Positions 31,101 through 39,241 of a stretch of DNA of 39,241 nucleotides are shown in pieces. Where the stretch lies: positions 1-39,241 of the forward strand of contig NW_026970847.1 in NCBI RefSeq assembly GCF_963678635.1, given 5' to 3'. This DNA is from Symsagittifera roscoffensis. Taxonomy: Eukaryota; Xenacoelomorpha; Acoela; Convolutidae. The notes under the pieces were generated by a model. That model made no database searches. It worked only from the letters and a program-made list of their open reading frames with translations, and was not told where the DNA came from. The translations under genes were made by a program, and so were the position numbers. How positions within the stretch are numbered: the first letter of the stretch is position 1; the number at the start of each line of letters is the position of its first letter.

Positions 31101-34006
31101 ATCCCCTCCATTATTTGGACAACATCATCAAAGTAACAGATTACACAACTGGGCACTGAAAATATTACGTTATCGGCAAAATAACCACAAAGATATACAA
31201 GAACATAACATAAAAATATTTGCACAAGATAATCTGACACTAAAATACGAAATCAAATTAAGACTAAATCAGCTAAATCAACATCCTCCCCCCCCCCAAA
31301 TATAACAGCTCAATATTCACCGTCCCCATTTATAACAACAGATATCATCTACAAATATGACAGATACACAAAAAGACAATTGGATGCATCCTTTTTTATA
31401 GTCCATACTCAGGACTATCATACAGAAGTATTTTCTAAAGATACTATTTTTTCAGACCCTTCAAACTTTTTCCTCTTAATTTTTCAATCTCTCAAGACAC
31501 GATCATAGCAATCCTTCCCCCGAACAGGACCCCAGGATTTACTGGTAACACATTACGACTCTGAAGAGAATGAACAAAAAACATTACAGAAATATGCAGT
31601 AAACCAAGTCAAACAATTTGAACCCGAAAAATAATCAATCAAAACAACAAACATAATAATTACACTCTAATCAAAAGCGTGAGTTACAACACTAAAATGA
31701 TATCAATTCACAGCAACTTTTTCCGAAGGGAAAGTGCAGTGTTCCCAAGTTTCAAACGGAAACAAAAACAGACTAGAGCATGAATCTTTCTCCCAAATTA
31801 TTAGCGAAAGACTATTAGAAAAGACATCTGATGCCTGACAATTAGAAAAACGAAATTGAACGATTAAACATCACATCAAACAAAGGCACTAACAGGAAAT
31901 TAGTAAAGGTTCAAGTTTTCCAGACTAAGCACATCAAGCCGAACTTGAAAGACACCAAGGTCATATAAACCTAGATGGCAAAATTCCATTCCACGGAGCA
32001 CAGGGAAGATTAACTTACGTTCTCCATGAAAAAAAACTGGATACCACTCAATGGAATAAACAAACCCTCAAAATGTAAAGCCGAAACTAAAAATATAGGA
32101 TACCATTAAAAAAGGTTTTTTGATGGGAAAGTACGACTTGAAAAAGTACAACTATCACGAATTTGGAAGTTGATACTATAATTTATCAAGGAATCAGACT
32201 CCCTTGCAAAAAAGACCACGGATACTGCGATCTTACTACACGAACACAAGCAACAATTGTTTGGTTTCCCGAAGACACCTGTATCACATTTCAAGTAGCA
32301 AAATACACGCTAGAATGATAAACTTTCACCAAAAAGTTTTCATTGAATCAATCCTTTCTGAAGATGTGAATCCTGATCAACTCAGAATCAATAATTATAG
32401 ATTTAGAAACATTCAATATATAGAAAACAAACTGAAACGTTTCCAAATATACCCAGAAACGTAACTTGCATGTAACACTTTTTCACAAAACACAAAACTC
32501 GGTTTTGTGAACAAGGTTTCGACATGAATACAGGCAAATCAGTTAAATATCGATTGGCCACATCGCACTCAACCAGTGACGAAATATCATATAACCCAGT
32601 AAAATTTCTAAAAAAAGTTAGGAAATATTGGTGGAAGAAAAAAAACAACGAATTAAGGACAGTACACGTTTAAAAAAACTATCAATAATGAACAACACTC
32701 ATTTTGGCGCATTTCATTATGACATACACTTAGACATGAAATTAGACTATACAATAAGTTTAATTTTTCAAGAAATGTCTTTGACAGAACTTGAAACACT
32801 CCATCAACTAAGCGAACGCACACAAATTTTACAATCTCTTGCATTAGCAGTATTAAAAGTCCCTCTAAGCAGGATATTTTTTATCAGGATACTATGGTTA
32901 TACTCATGTACCAAAAAACTATCACCTTTATTTGTTTCGAAACAAAAAACATGCTAAAAATAATCCCAATATGCTACAAAAAAAAGTACATTTTGTTCAT
33001 ACACTCTCCCGAAGAAGATGTTATTGGGATACAGCAGTCAGAAAAAAGCCACAATATAATACAATTGATCCCTGACGAAGATAAACACTACCTTCTAATG
33101 CCATACCCTACACTTATGCAACCACTGAAAAACTTTTCGCCAGAACGCGTTATAGCTGTTGCCCTCGATCCAAATATCGATTTACAATCGATCGGCATAT
33201 ACTCTAAATTCGAGATTCAACATCACATACGTACAAAACAATTTTAAAAATTGCTCCCAAAAATGAGCACTATACAACGACACTCTATAGATCAAAACCT
33301 ACGCAAATTTGCCGAATCAGTAGGCTTTTCAGACATATACGCACAAGACCATAGCGGATATTTTAAAGATATAAAAGATTACCTTTACTTAAATGCGAAA
33401 AATACAGACCACAAGATATATCACCGATACATATCTTTAATTTTGTAAAATTTGAAAAAAGAACTTGTTGCTTTTCTAGGATGGCCCCACTACATCTTAG
33501 GAGGATTGACTATATTATAAACAAGGTTTAGCTTTCTTGGATTCTTTTTCTCTCTCTTAAAAGGAATCTACATTATTTGCGCAATACACACACAAGTAAA
33601 CAAACAAGCAGGCGTAGCACGCATACTTTTGCAGGCAGAATTCATTGGAATATTTTCTTTATCATCGAAAAAAGTATATTTTTAGACGCTCAATTAAAAG
33701 AATACAAAACCAAGCTATCAACAAACACCGAGCACATATGACGATTCACAAAACAATACAAAAACAACGCCTACAGCACCACATTTATAAAACCTAAATC
33801 ATAATCATCACATATCACTAGTACCACGAAAGTTGAGAAAAATAGCCCTAAGAGAGATCATAACTTCGAGATCTAATTATCCACAAAGCCCAATTCAACA
33901 CAAAAAAAAACCGACAACCCAAAATAGAAGATTTATACGAATAATTTATAGAATTACCTCATACCACTTCCGTTTTCAGAACAACCATCAGTTTAGCCAA
34001 CAATGA
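28111..34006 (+). pseudogene. env: E2 envelope glycoprotein gene (broken, internally duplicated)
   Basis: Starts at ATG 28,111 (MTLCKDKKKAIITFALVPIL), matching the E1 start, with a hydrophobic signal or anchor segment, then a Ser/Thr/Pro-rich stretch to 28,419. The N-terminal and ectodomain part occurs twice in tandem (28,240-30,390 and 30,391-32,512). The C-terminal half is single: 32,628-32,957 (DYTISLIFQEMSLTELETLH, RTQILQSLALAVLKV), 32,894-33,247 (PYPTLMQPLKNFSPE, LQSIGIYSKFEIQHHIRTKQ) and 33,251-33,448 (GFSDIYAQDHSGYFKDIKDY). Hydrophobic FLGWPHYILGGLTIL near 33,475 and FSFLGFFFSLLKGIYIICAI near 33,535 form the membrane anchor. The tail ends QNNHQFSQQ at TGA 34,004-34,006. Confidence 0.75.
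28240..32512 (+). repeat. env: Tandem duplication of 2.15 kb within E2 env
   Basis: Unit 1 is about 28,240-30,390 and unit 2 about 30,391-32,512. They match throughout, for example ccagtcctcatcga near 28,274 against cagtcctcatcgaa near 30,425, and the shared end accagaaacgtaacttg-type sequence near 30,310 and 32,455. Unit 2 lacks about 70 bp (after 30,563) and carries about 70 bp of extra sequence near 31,000-31,090. E1 env has this segment once. Unit 1 contains a 16-base C run at 29,150; unit 2 has a run of about 10. Confidence 0.85.
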
Positions 34007-34887
34007 GCCGCCAAGTTGGAGCACTCCATCGATCAATTTCCCACCCAGCCAACCACCAGAACAACCTCTCCATCATCCCTCTTTTTGCTTACCTCCACCT
34101 CAATCACCTCATGATAACACTTCATCTAGCAAGGAATCAGACACTAATTCCAACACAACTGTTTATAACACTATCTCCCAATTGAAAAACTCCGATATCG
34201 AAACCACCGACGAATTTGCAAACTCCGAATCCAATCCATCTACCTTTTCCCAACCTCCCTTACAACCTATTCATTCCCAAGTCAAAATTGAACCCCTCAC
34301 CTCACTCTTCCATCTCAAATGTAACACACATATAAACCCCCTTAACCAGTGAACCATCCGATAACAAAAGCTCTGTGCATACGCAAATATCACCCGAGCT
34401 TGATATTCAAAACACTTTAACGCCAACTACCGCACCCTCAAAGACTAACCATTCCCCAACTCTCACAATCTATATTATAACCCATTCCATCAACCCCAAC
34501 TCCCTCTTCCCATTTTACCTCTTCGCAAAACCCAACTTCCTCATCAACCCCATCCTCCAGTACAAACCGAGCTTACCGAGCTTTTAAAGGAAACTTCCCT
34601 AATACTCAATTTCCATCTAACCCAGGAACATCTACAACATTTGTCAATCATCCACTTCTCACCAACACCAAAAAGTTCTCCAAAAATGTTTACCCTATTC
34701 CCCCCAGTACATCTATTTTCATTCAGACCCCAATGACGAAAACCCTAATTATGTGAATGAGCACTTTTTATGCCCTATTCTCTCATGATTATCATTCTAT
34801 CACTTCACGAACCCACTCTCACTACCATGATATAAAACCCCTCATGACAACGAACTATACAGCAACCAACTCTATCTTCTAACAACA
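34003..34887 (+). pseudogene. Post-env accessory ORF, E2 copy (3' part deleted)
   Basis: Starts ATG 34,003 (MSRQVGALHRSISHPANHQ), overlapping the env TGA by the ATGA motif. The protein continues in a different frame with PPPQSPHDNTSSSKESDTNS, DEFANSESNPSTFSQPPLQP and HSQVKIEP, a Ser/Pro/Thr/Gln-rich acidic stretch, then PSNPGTSTTFVNHPL near 34,620 and THDNELYSNQLYLLTTA near 34,840. At about 34,887 it jumps to the 3' region: relative to E3 about 1.24 kb, the whole C-terminal part, is missing. Function unknown. Confidence 0.65.
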
Positions 34888-35962
34888 GCACACATTCTAT
34901 CCACAATCACACAGTTCTTTCATGAAGAATTGTTTAAAATAAAGAATTTAAGCTTTAAATTTCACTGACAACAACTCTAACCAGTTTTAAAACGTTTCAA
35001 ATTTTCCTTTAACCCGGTTGGAATGGAATTTAAAAATAATTCAAACAACTAACGCAAGCTTTTTAAACACCATAAACAACAACTTAACAGCACGACTAAG
35101 AAAAGAAAACCCACGGCTCCCAAACGGGATTAACACCAGCTTATAACTGGATCAATTTTTCTTTTGAAGACTATTCTTATGTCTGAAAAACCAAAAAACC
35201 ACAAACCCAAAAAAAAACATTTGATTTTTGAAAAAAAAGAACCAACAAAGACAGCAAAATAAAAAACCAGTAAAAAACCACAAAAGGTTGAACTAAAACA
35301 GGACCCTCCAAAAAAGAGTGCATGAACTTATACCATCACTCCTGACCTAACCCACCAGAGAGGACGTCCTGAGCATTCTCTATAGCCGGCCTCACCCACC
35401 ATGACACCCACGACTCTATTTTCGACGAGAGTTACTCAATGTGAGTATCTCTCAAAAAAACCGAACTAAATAAGAACGCTTTTGCGATGGAAACTAATAC
35501 AAGATTTTGTTGGCTCAAAACAAGCTCAACAAAGATTTATATATGTGAATAACACAATGCAGTGTATAAACAACATACTGCCCAAGGACGAGCAGTAAGG
35601 AACTTGACCACAAATATGAACAAAATCACACTCCAACTACGAAATGGCAAGACACACCTGGCATGCTACCTGGATTCACTACAATTAACGGATTTAAAGT
35701 ACGACTTGGCACCGTAGTAAAGTAAACCCATTGCAAAGGGACATTGGCCATCTCGATGTTCAAGTATACGTACAGATCCAAGTCACCAGGCACTGCATCC
35801 AATATCAAACTAAATGACATTCCCGAATGTGATTGGACCATTGCTATTCTCTAGAATCAACCTGAAAAATAATATGCTCGCAACCTCTAACAAAAACACA
35901 ATCATCCATCCTAAACTACAATAGAACATTGAAAAACTAAAACTCTCTAAACCCCGGATGGG
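34888..35962 (+). other. E2 long 3' region before the LTR
   Basis: About 1.1 kb without a gene, inverse match of E1 3,480-2,244 and direct match of E3 38,650-39,241. It includes the block starting cagcacgactaag at 35,088 (related to the E1 hairpin), A-rich stretches 35,190-35,290, and gaggacgtcctgagca near 35,361, which is conserved almost unchanged in E3 (near 39,100). It ends in ccggatggg, directly before the LTR TGGAAG; that is the likely polypurine tract, though short. Confidence 0.65.
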
Positions 35963-36328
35963 TGGAAGCAGATCCAAGCTAGTATTTATCATTGGTTTTT
36001 ATTATGATATTTTATCTCTAAAAATTTTTAAATACTAACCAATTAAACTCCATCAAACTAACAACCCACTTACTTGTAAGTGTCGAAACTATTTTAGTTT
36101 CAAAACCAGAAAAAATTGAATTAAACTTAGAACGCAGTTGTTATAATTCTGGAACTAACTCGCGTAAACAGGTGTACACTAGATCTATCGAGACTAGGAA
36201 GAAAAAGAGTAAGATTAAGGTTGGTATTAGACTAAGAATTTACACGAATATATTCGGCCGAAAACAAGATAGCGTAACGAACAGACAATATACCTTAGCT
36301 GAATTTACTCTCTGAGTAAGGTAATCCA
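35963..36328 (+). repeat. E2 3' LTR
   Basis: Plus-strand LTR starting TGGAAGCAGATCC at 35,963 and ending near 36,328 (GTAATCCATT). It is the inverse of 1,872-2,243 and 23,299-23,645. It keeps both hairpins (36,067-36,082 and 36,085-36,101) and an open basic frame running to TGA near 36,314 (SIETRKKKSKIKVGIRLR). It is followed directly by E3 internal sequence, not by unrelated DNA. Confidence 0.8.
36067..36101 (+). promoter_or_regulatory. LTR hairpin pair, E2 copy
   Basis: CACTTAC-TT-GTAAGTG at 36,067-36,082 and GAAACTA-TTT-TAGTTTC at 36,085-36,101, both with perfect 7-bp arms. Compared with E1 the last arm pair of the first hairpin is C:G instead of T:A, a two-sided change. The second hairpin also differs on both arms and still pairs. 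Confidence 0.6.
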
Positions 36329-36519
36329 TTAGTACATGGAATTTCACAAATATAGCACTAACAGACCTCATAACTTCTAGATCTAAGTATCCACAAAGCC
36401 CAATTGAACACATAAAAACCCAACAACCCTAAATAGAAGACACATACGAACAAATTGTAGAACAACCTCATACCATTAACTTCCGTTCTCAGAACAACCA
36501 TCTTTTTAGCCCACAATGA
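36329..36519 (+). pseudogene. env: E3 env C-terminal tail
   Basis: Sequence right after the E2 LTR aligns with 33,825-34,006: the end of the env cytoplasmic tail (LITSRSKYPQSPIEHIK near 36,365, FRSQNNHLFSPQ ending at TGA 36,517-36,519). The start of E3 is abrupt, with no membrane anchor or earlier env sequence, so E3 is truncated here by the E2 LTR. Confidence 0.7.
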
Positions 36520-38267
36520 GCCGCTAAGTTGGAGCACTCCATCGCTCAACTTCCCAGCCAGCCAACCTCCAGAACAACCTCCCCCTCGTCCCACTTTTTC
36601 TTACCTGCACCTCAATCACCTGATGATAACACTTCATCCAGCATGGAACCAGACACTAATTCATACAAAATTGTATATAACACTATCTCCCAATTTAATA
36701 TTTCCGATATCGAAACCCCCGGCGAATTTGCAAACTCCGAACCCAGTCCATCTACATTTTTCCAGCCTCCCTTTCAACCTAATCATTCGCAAGTCAAAAT
36801 TGAACCCCCTCCCCTCACTGGTCCATTTCAAAAGTAACACACACATTTTCCACCTTAACCAGTGAACCATCCGATAACAATAGCTCTGTACATACGCAAA
36901 TATCACCCGAGCTTGATAATTTCAAAACAGTTTAACAACTCCTACAGCACCCCCAAACACTAGCCATTCACCAACTCTCACAATATAAATCGTCCAACCC
37001 ATCAACCCCAACTCCCTATTCACCTTAAACATCTTCGCAAAACCCAACTTCCTCATCAATCTCAACCTCCAGTACGAAACGAGCTTACCAAAACTTTGAA
37101 AGAAACTTCCCTTATACTTCATTTCCATCTAACCCAGCAACATCCACAACATTTGTCAATCATCCACTTCACATCATCACCAAAAAGTTCTCCAAAAATT
37201 TTTACTGTTTTTCATTCAGTTCACATGTTTTCATTCAGACCCCAATTACGAAAACCCTAGTTATGCAAATAAGCGTTTTTTAGCTCTTCTCTCTCATGGA
37301 CATCCTTCTATCACTAACCTACTCTCACTACCAGTATCTAACACCACTCATGACAACGAACTATACAGCACCCACCTCTATATTCTAACAACAGCACTAA
37401 CCCCAGCATTAAACAAATCCACCGCACCCAAATCTAATGAATATTGTATTGACTACTACGATCATAACATCATACGACCTAAAGAAGACAACTTTCTAAT
37501 CGACTACCAATTTGGTAATCCACAACTATCAGAGAAATTTTTCATCAAAACACCATAAAGTTCCATTCCCAACAACTTAGATAAATAATACGACAGGTCA
37601 TTTCAGCAACACTACGTTCTATTCACGCTTATGATTCATACTTTAGGTAATTTAACCACTTTTCACTCATATTTCTTTTCCTCCCACTCAAAGAAAATGA
37701 TTTGCACTGTTCACACGACGTCATCCTACGAACTAAACAAACACACACGTACACTTACTATCATTTCATCCAACATCATTACACTCATAAAACACCAGTA
37801 CGACAACCACAGACAATATAGATATCAATACATCAACTCTAAATAGACTTCACCATTTTTTTTCTAAATGTCACCTAGTATTAAAGACACTATTCTAAAG
37901 GGCATCCTTTGTGATTAAGATCCCATCACCCAAATGTATATATTATGTCCCCTAGCCAAAATCTTCAATGTAGACGAAAACCACCCACTAATAGTCCCAC
38001 AAGAATTCCTCCAGCCCGTTGAAGTCCCATTCCTAGAATTCATATAAAAAACTCGCTATAATCACAAACTTAAAAAACGTTTCAAAACATACGATATGAA
38101 CTCTCACCTAGCACTGAAGAGCACAACATCATTAAAGCACTCGAATTGCCTTGGCTGCTTCTTAAAACTAAACGCATCATTCGTTCGCTAGACAAAATAA
38201 TAACCTCATCAGGCATCATCCACGACGTTTTCCCTACGGATTCTTCACCGACGATTACGTAAAATGA
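36516..38267 (+). pseudogene. Post-env accessory ORF, E3 copy (most complete)
   Basis: The best copy of the extra gene, about 580 codons from ATG 36,516 (MSR, then a stop where E1 and E2 have Gln) to TGA 38,265-38,267 (FFTDDYVK). N-terminal part: QSPDDNTSSSMEPDTNS, IETPGEFANSEPSPSTF and HSQVKIEPPPLTG in an open stretch 36,529-36,837. Middle: PSNPATSTTFVNHPL, then 37,240-37,557 open with NKRFLALLSHGHPSITNLL, NELYSTHLYILTTALTPAL and DHNIIRPKEDNFLIDY. C-terminal: INSK before a stop near 37,845, DPITQMYILCPLAKIFNVDE near 37,925, VPQEFLQPVEVPFLEFI, IKALELPWLLLKTK and IHDVFP. Several frameshifts. Low complexity at the N-terminus, compact at the C-terminus; no known family. Confidence 0.7.
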
Positions 38268-39241
38268 ATTTAAATGTTTACAAAAAACACGAAGAAAAAT
38301 TAACCATTCTTATTAAATTTTGCTTTTTTTTCAAAAGCACATTCATCGATCGTCTACAAAACAAAAACGCAAAATGAAAAACAGGAAACTTATTCTAGTT
38401 TCATGAAATTCTATTAACCAATTGCAATAATTGAAGCTGCAAAATTCTCTCGTACAAAGCGAAAAGTTGATGTAATAATTCGTTAGCCCATTCAGTTATT
38501 ATTCATAGAATTGAAAATAAATTGATAATTTCAACCCCCAAATCAAGCATTAATTTCATAATAGTAAATTGATATAAAAACTGCCCATAAGTTGAAAAAG
38601 TGAAACTAACCTTTTCAAAAACGCTTCTTTATATTTTCAATATTCGCTCGCCGCAAAATCTATCCACAATCGCACAGTTCGCCCACAAAATATTGTTTTA
38701 AATAACGAATTTAAGTTTTAACTTTCACTGATAACAACTCTAATCAATTTTAAGTTTTCATTCAACCCGGTTGAAAAGGAATTATATAACAATCAAACTA
38801 ACCAACGCAAGCTTACTAAACATTATAAACCACAACCTAACAGCATGACTAAGAAAAGAAAACCCATGGTACCCTAGCTGGATTAACATCAGCTTAGAAC
38901 TGGACAAATTATTTTTTGAAGACAAATTTTAAATCTGAACACAAAACAACAAAACAAACACTTTGATTTTAAAAAAAAAAACCCAACAAAGACAACAAAA
39001 TAAAGAACCAGTTGAAAAGGCACAAAGGATTGAACTAAAACAGGAACCTCCAAAAAATAGCATGAAAATATATCTCACTCCTGGCTTTTCCCACCAAAGA
39101 GGACGTCCTGAGCATGATCTATAGCCGGCTCAACCCACCGTGCAACATCCACGCTTTGTGATACCCACGACACTTTTTTTGACGAGAGTTACTCAAGTGA
39201 GAGTAGCTCCCAAAACAACCGATTTAAATTATAATGCTTTT
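38268..39241 (+). other. E3 long 3' region (runs off the window)
   Basis: Non-coding stretch collinear with E1 3,829-2,870 (inverse) and, from about 38,650, with E2 34,888-35,480. It includes cagcatgactaagaaaag at 38,841 (one arm of the E1-type hairpin), an aataaa at about 38,999 and gaggacgtcctgagca near 39,100. The E3 LTR should begin about 0.5 kb beyond the right edge. Confidence 0.65.

Larger units (their letters stand above)
23646..36328 (+). mobile_element. E2: plus-strand relative that hosts E1 (3' part)
   Basis: Plus-strand element of the same family. Its gag/protease lies at 1,026-1,871 and the rest here: second half of protease, RT, integrase, env, truncated post-env ORF, long 3' region and 3' LTR. 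The 5' LTR and gag start are missing or off the window. Against E1 it lacks RNase H, has 2.15 kb of env duplicated in tandem, and lacks about 1.24 kb of the post-env region. All reading frames are broken. Confidence 0.85.

Noticed and set aside
1-39241. Host genes, tRNA, rRNA or other RNA genes
   Set aside because: None seen on either strand by eye; all conserved coding signal traces to the retroelement family. A tRNA or covariance-model scan was not possible here.

Overview
The window reads as AT-rich animal (probably invertebrate) heterochromatin or an intergenic TE nest. I see no host gene, no RNA gene and nothing bacterial. Almost every base belongs to fragments of ONE family of very large, envelope-bearing Ty3/gypsy LTR retroelements, all broken by stops, frameshifts, deletions and duplications. 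The animal assignment is an inference from element type and base composition; the species is not recognisable.

Layout. (1) 1-1,871: gag fragments in alternating orientation (a ~0.5-kb-arm inverted repeat), ending in a plus-strand gag C-terminus plus aspartic protease. (2) 1,872-23,645: element E1 on the minus strand, complete from LTR to LTR: 5' LTR 23,299-23,645, candidate primer-binding site ~23,291, long leader, gag (~21,616-18,060), pol (~18,060-10,545: PR, spacer, RT, RNase H, integrase), pol-env spacer, env (9,644-5,686), a post-env ORF (5,689-3,830), a 1.6-kb non-coding stretch, 3' LTR 2,243-1,872. Its pol carries a tandem amplification of the RT fingers region. (3) 23,646-36,328: element E2 on the plus strand, which resumes in pol where the plus-strand protease at 1,871 stopped; E1 is therefore nested inside the protease gene of E2. 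E2 has lost RNase H, duplicated 2.15 kb of env, lost ~1.2 kb of the post-env ORF, and ends in a 3' LTR at 35,963-36,328. (4) 36,329-39,241: fragment E3, plus strand, the best copy of the post-env ORF, running off the right edge.

Taking out the duplications and adding back the deletions, the ancestral element was roughly 17-18 kb with LTRs of only ~370 bp (my estimate by comparing copies by eye). Its order is LTR-gag-PR-RT-RH-IN-env-extra ORF-long 3' region-LTR. Gag and Pol would have driven reverse transcription and integration. Env has an N-terminal hydrophobic segment, a large ectodomain and a C-terminal membrane anchor, and resembles class III (gB-like) glycoproteins captured by invertebrate retroelements.

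The most interesting points are the extra ORF after env, whose ATG overlaps the env stop as ATGA in all three copies; a pair of LTR hairpins with compensatory base changes between copies; an open, Lys/Arg-rich reading frame inside the LTR; and the head-to-head arrangement of two same-family elements, which would give long double-stranded RNA if read through. All percent identities and boundaries are by eye.
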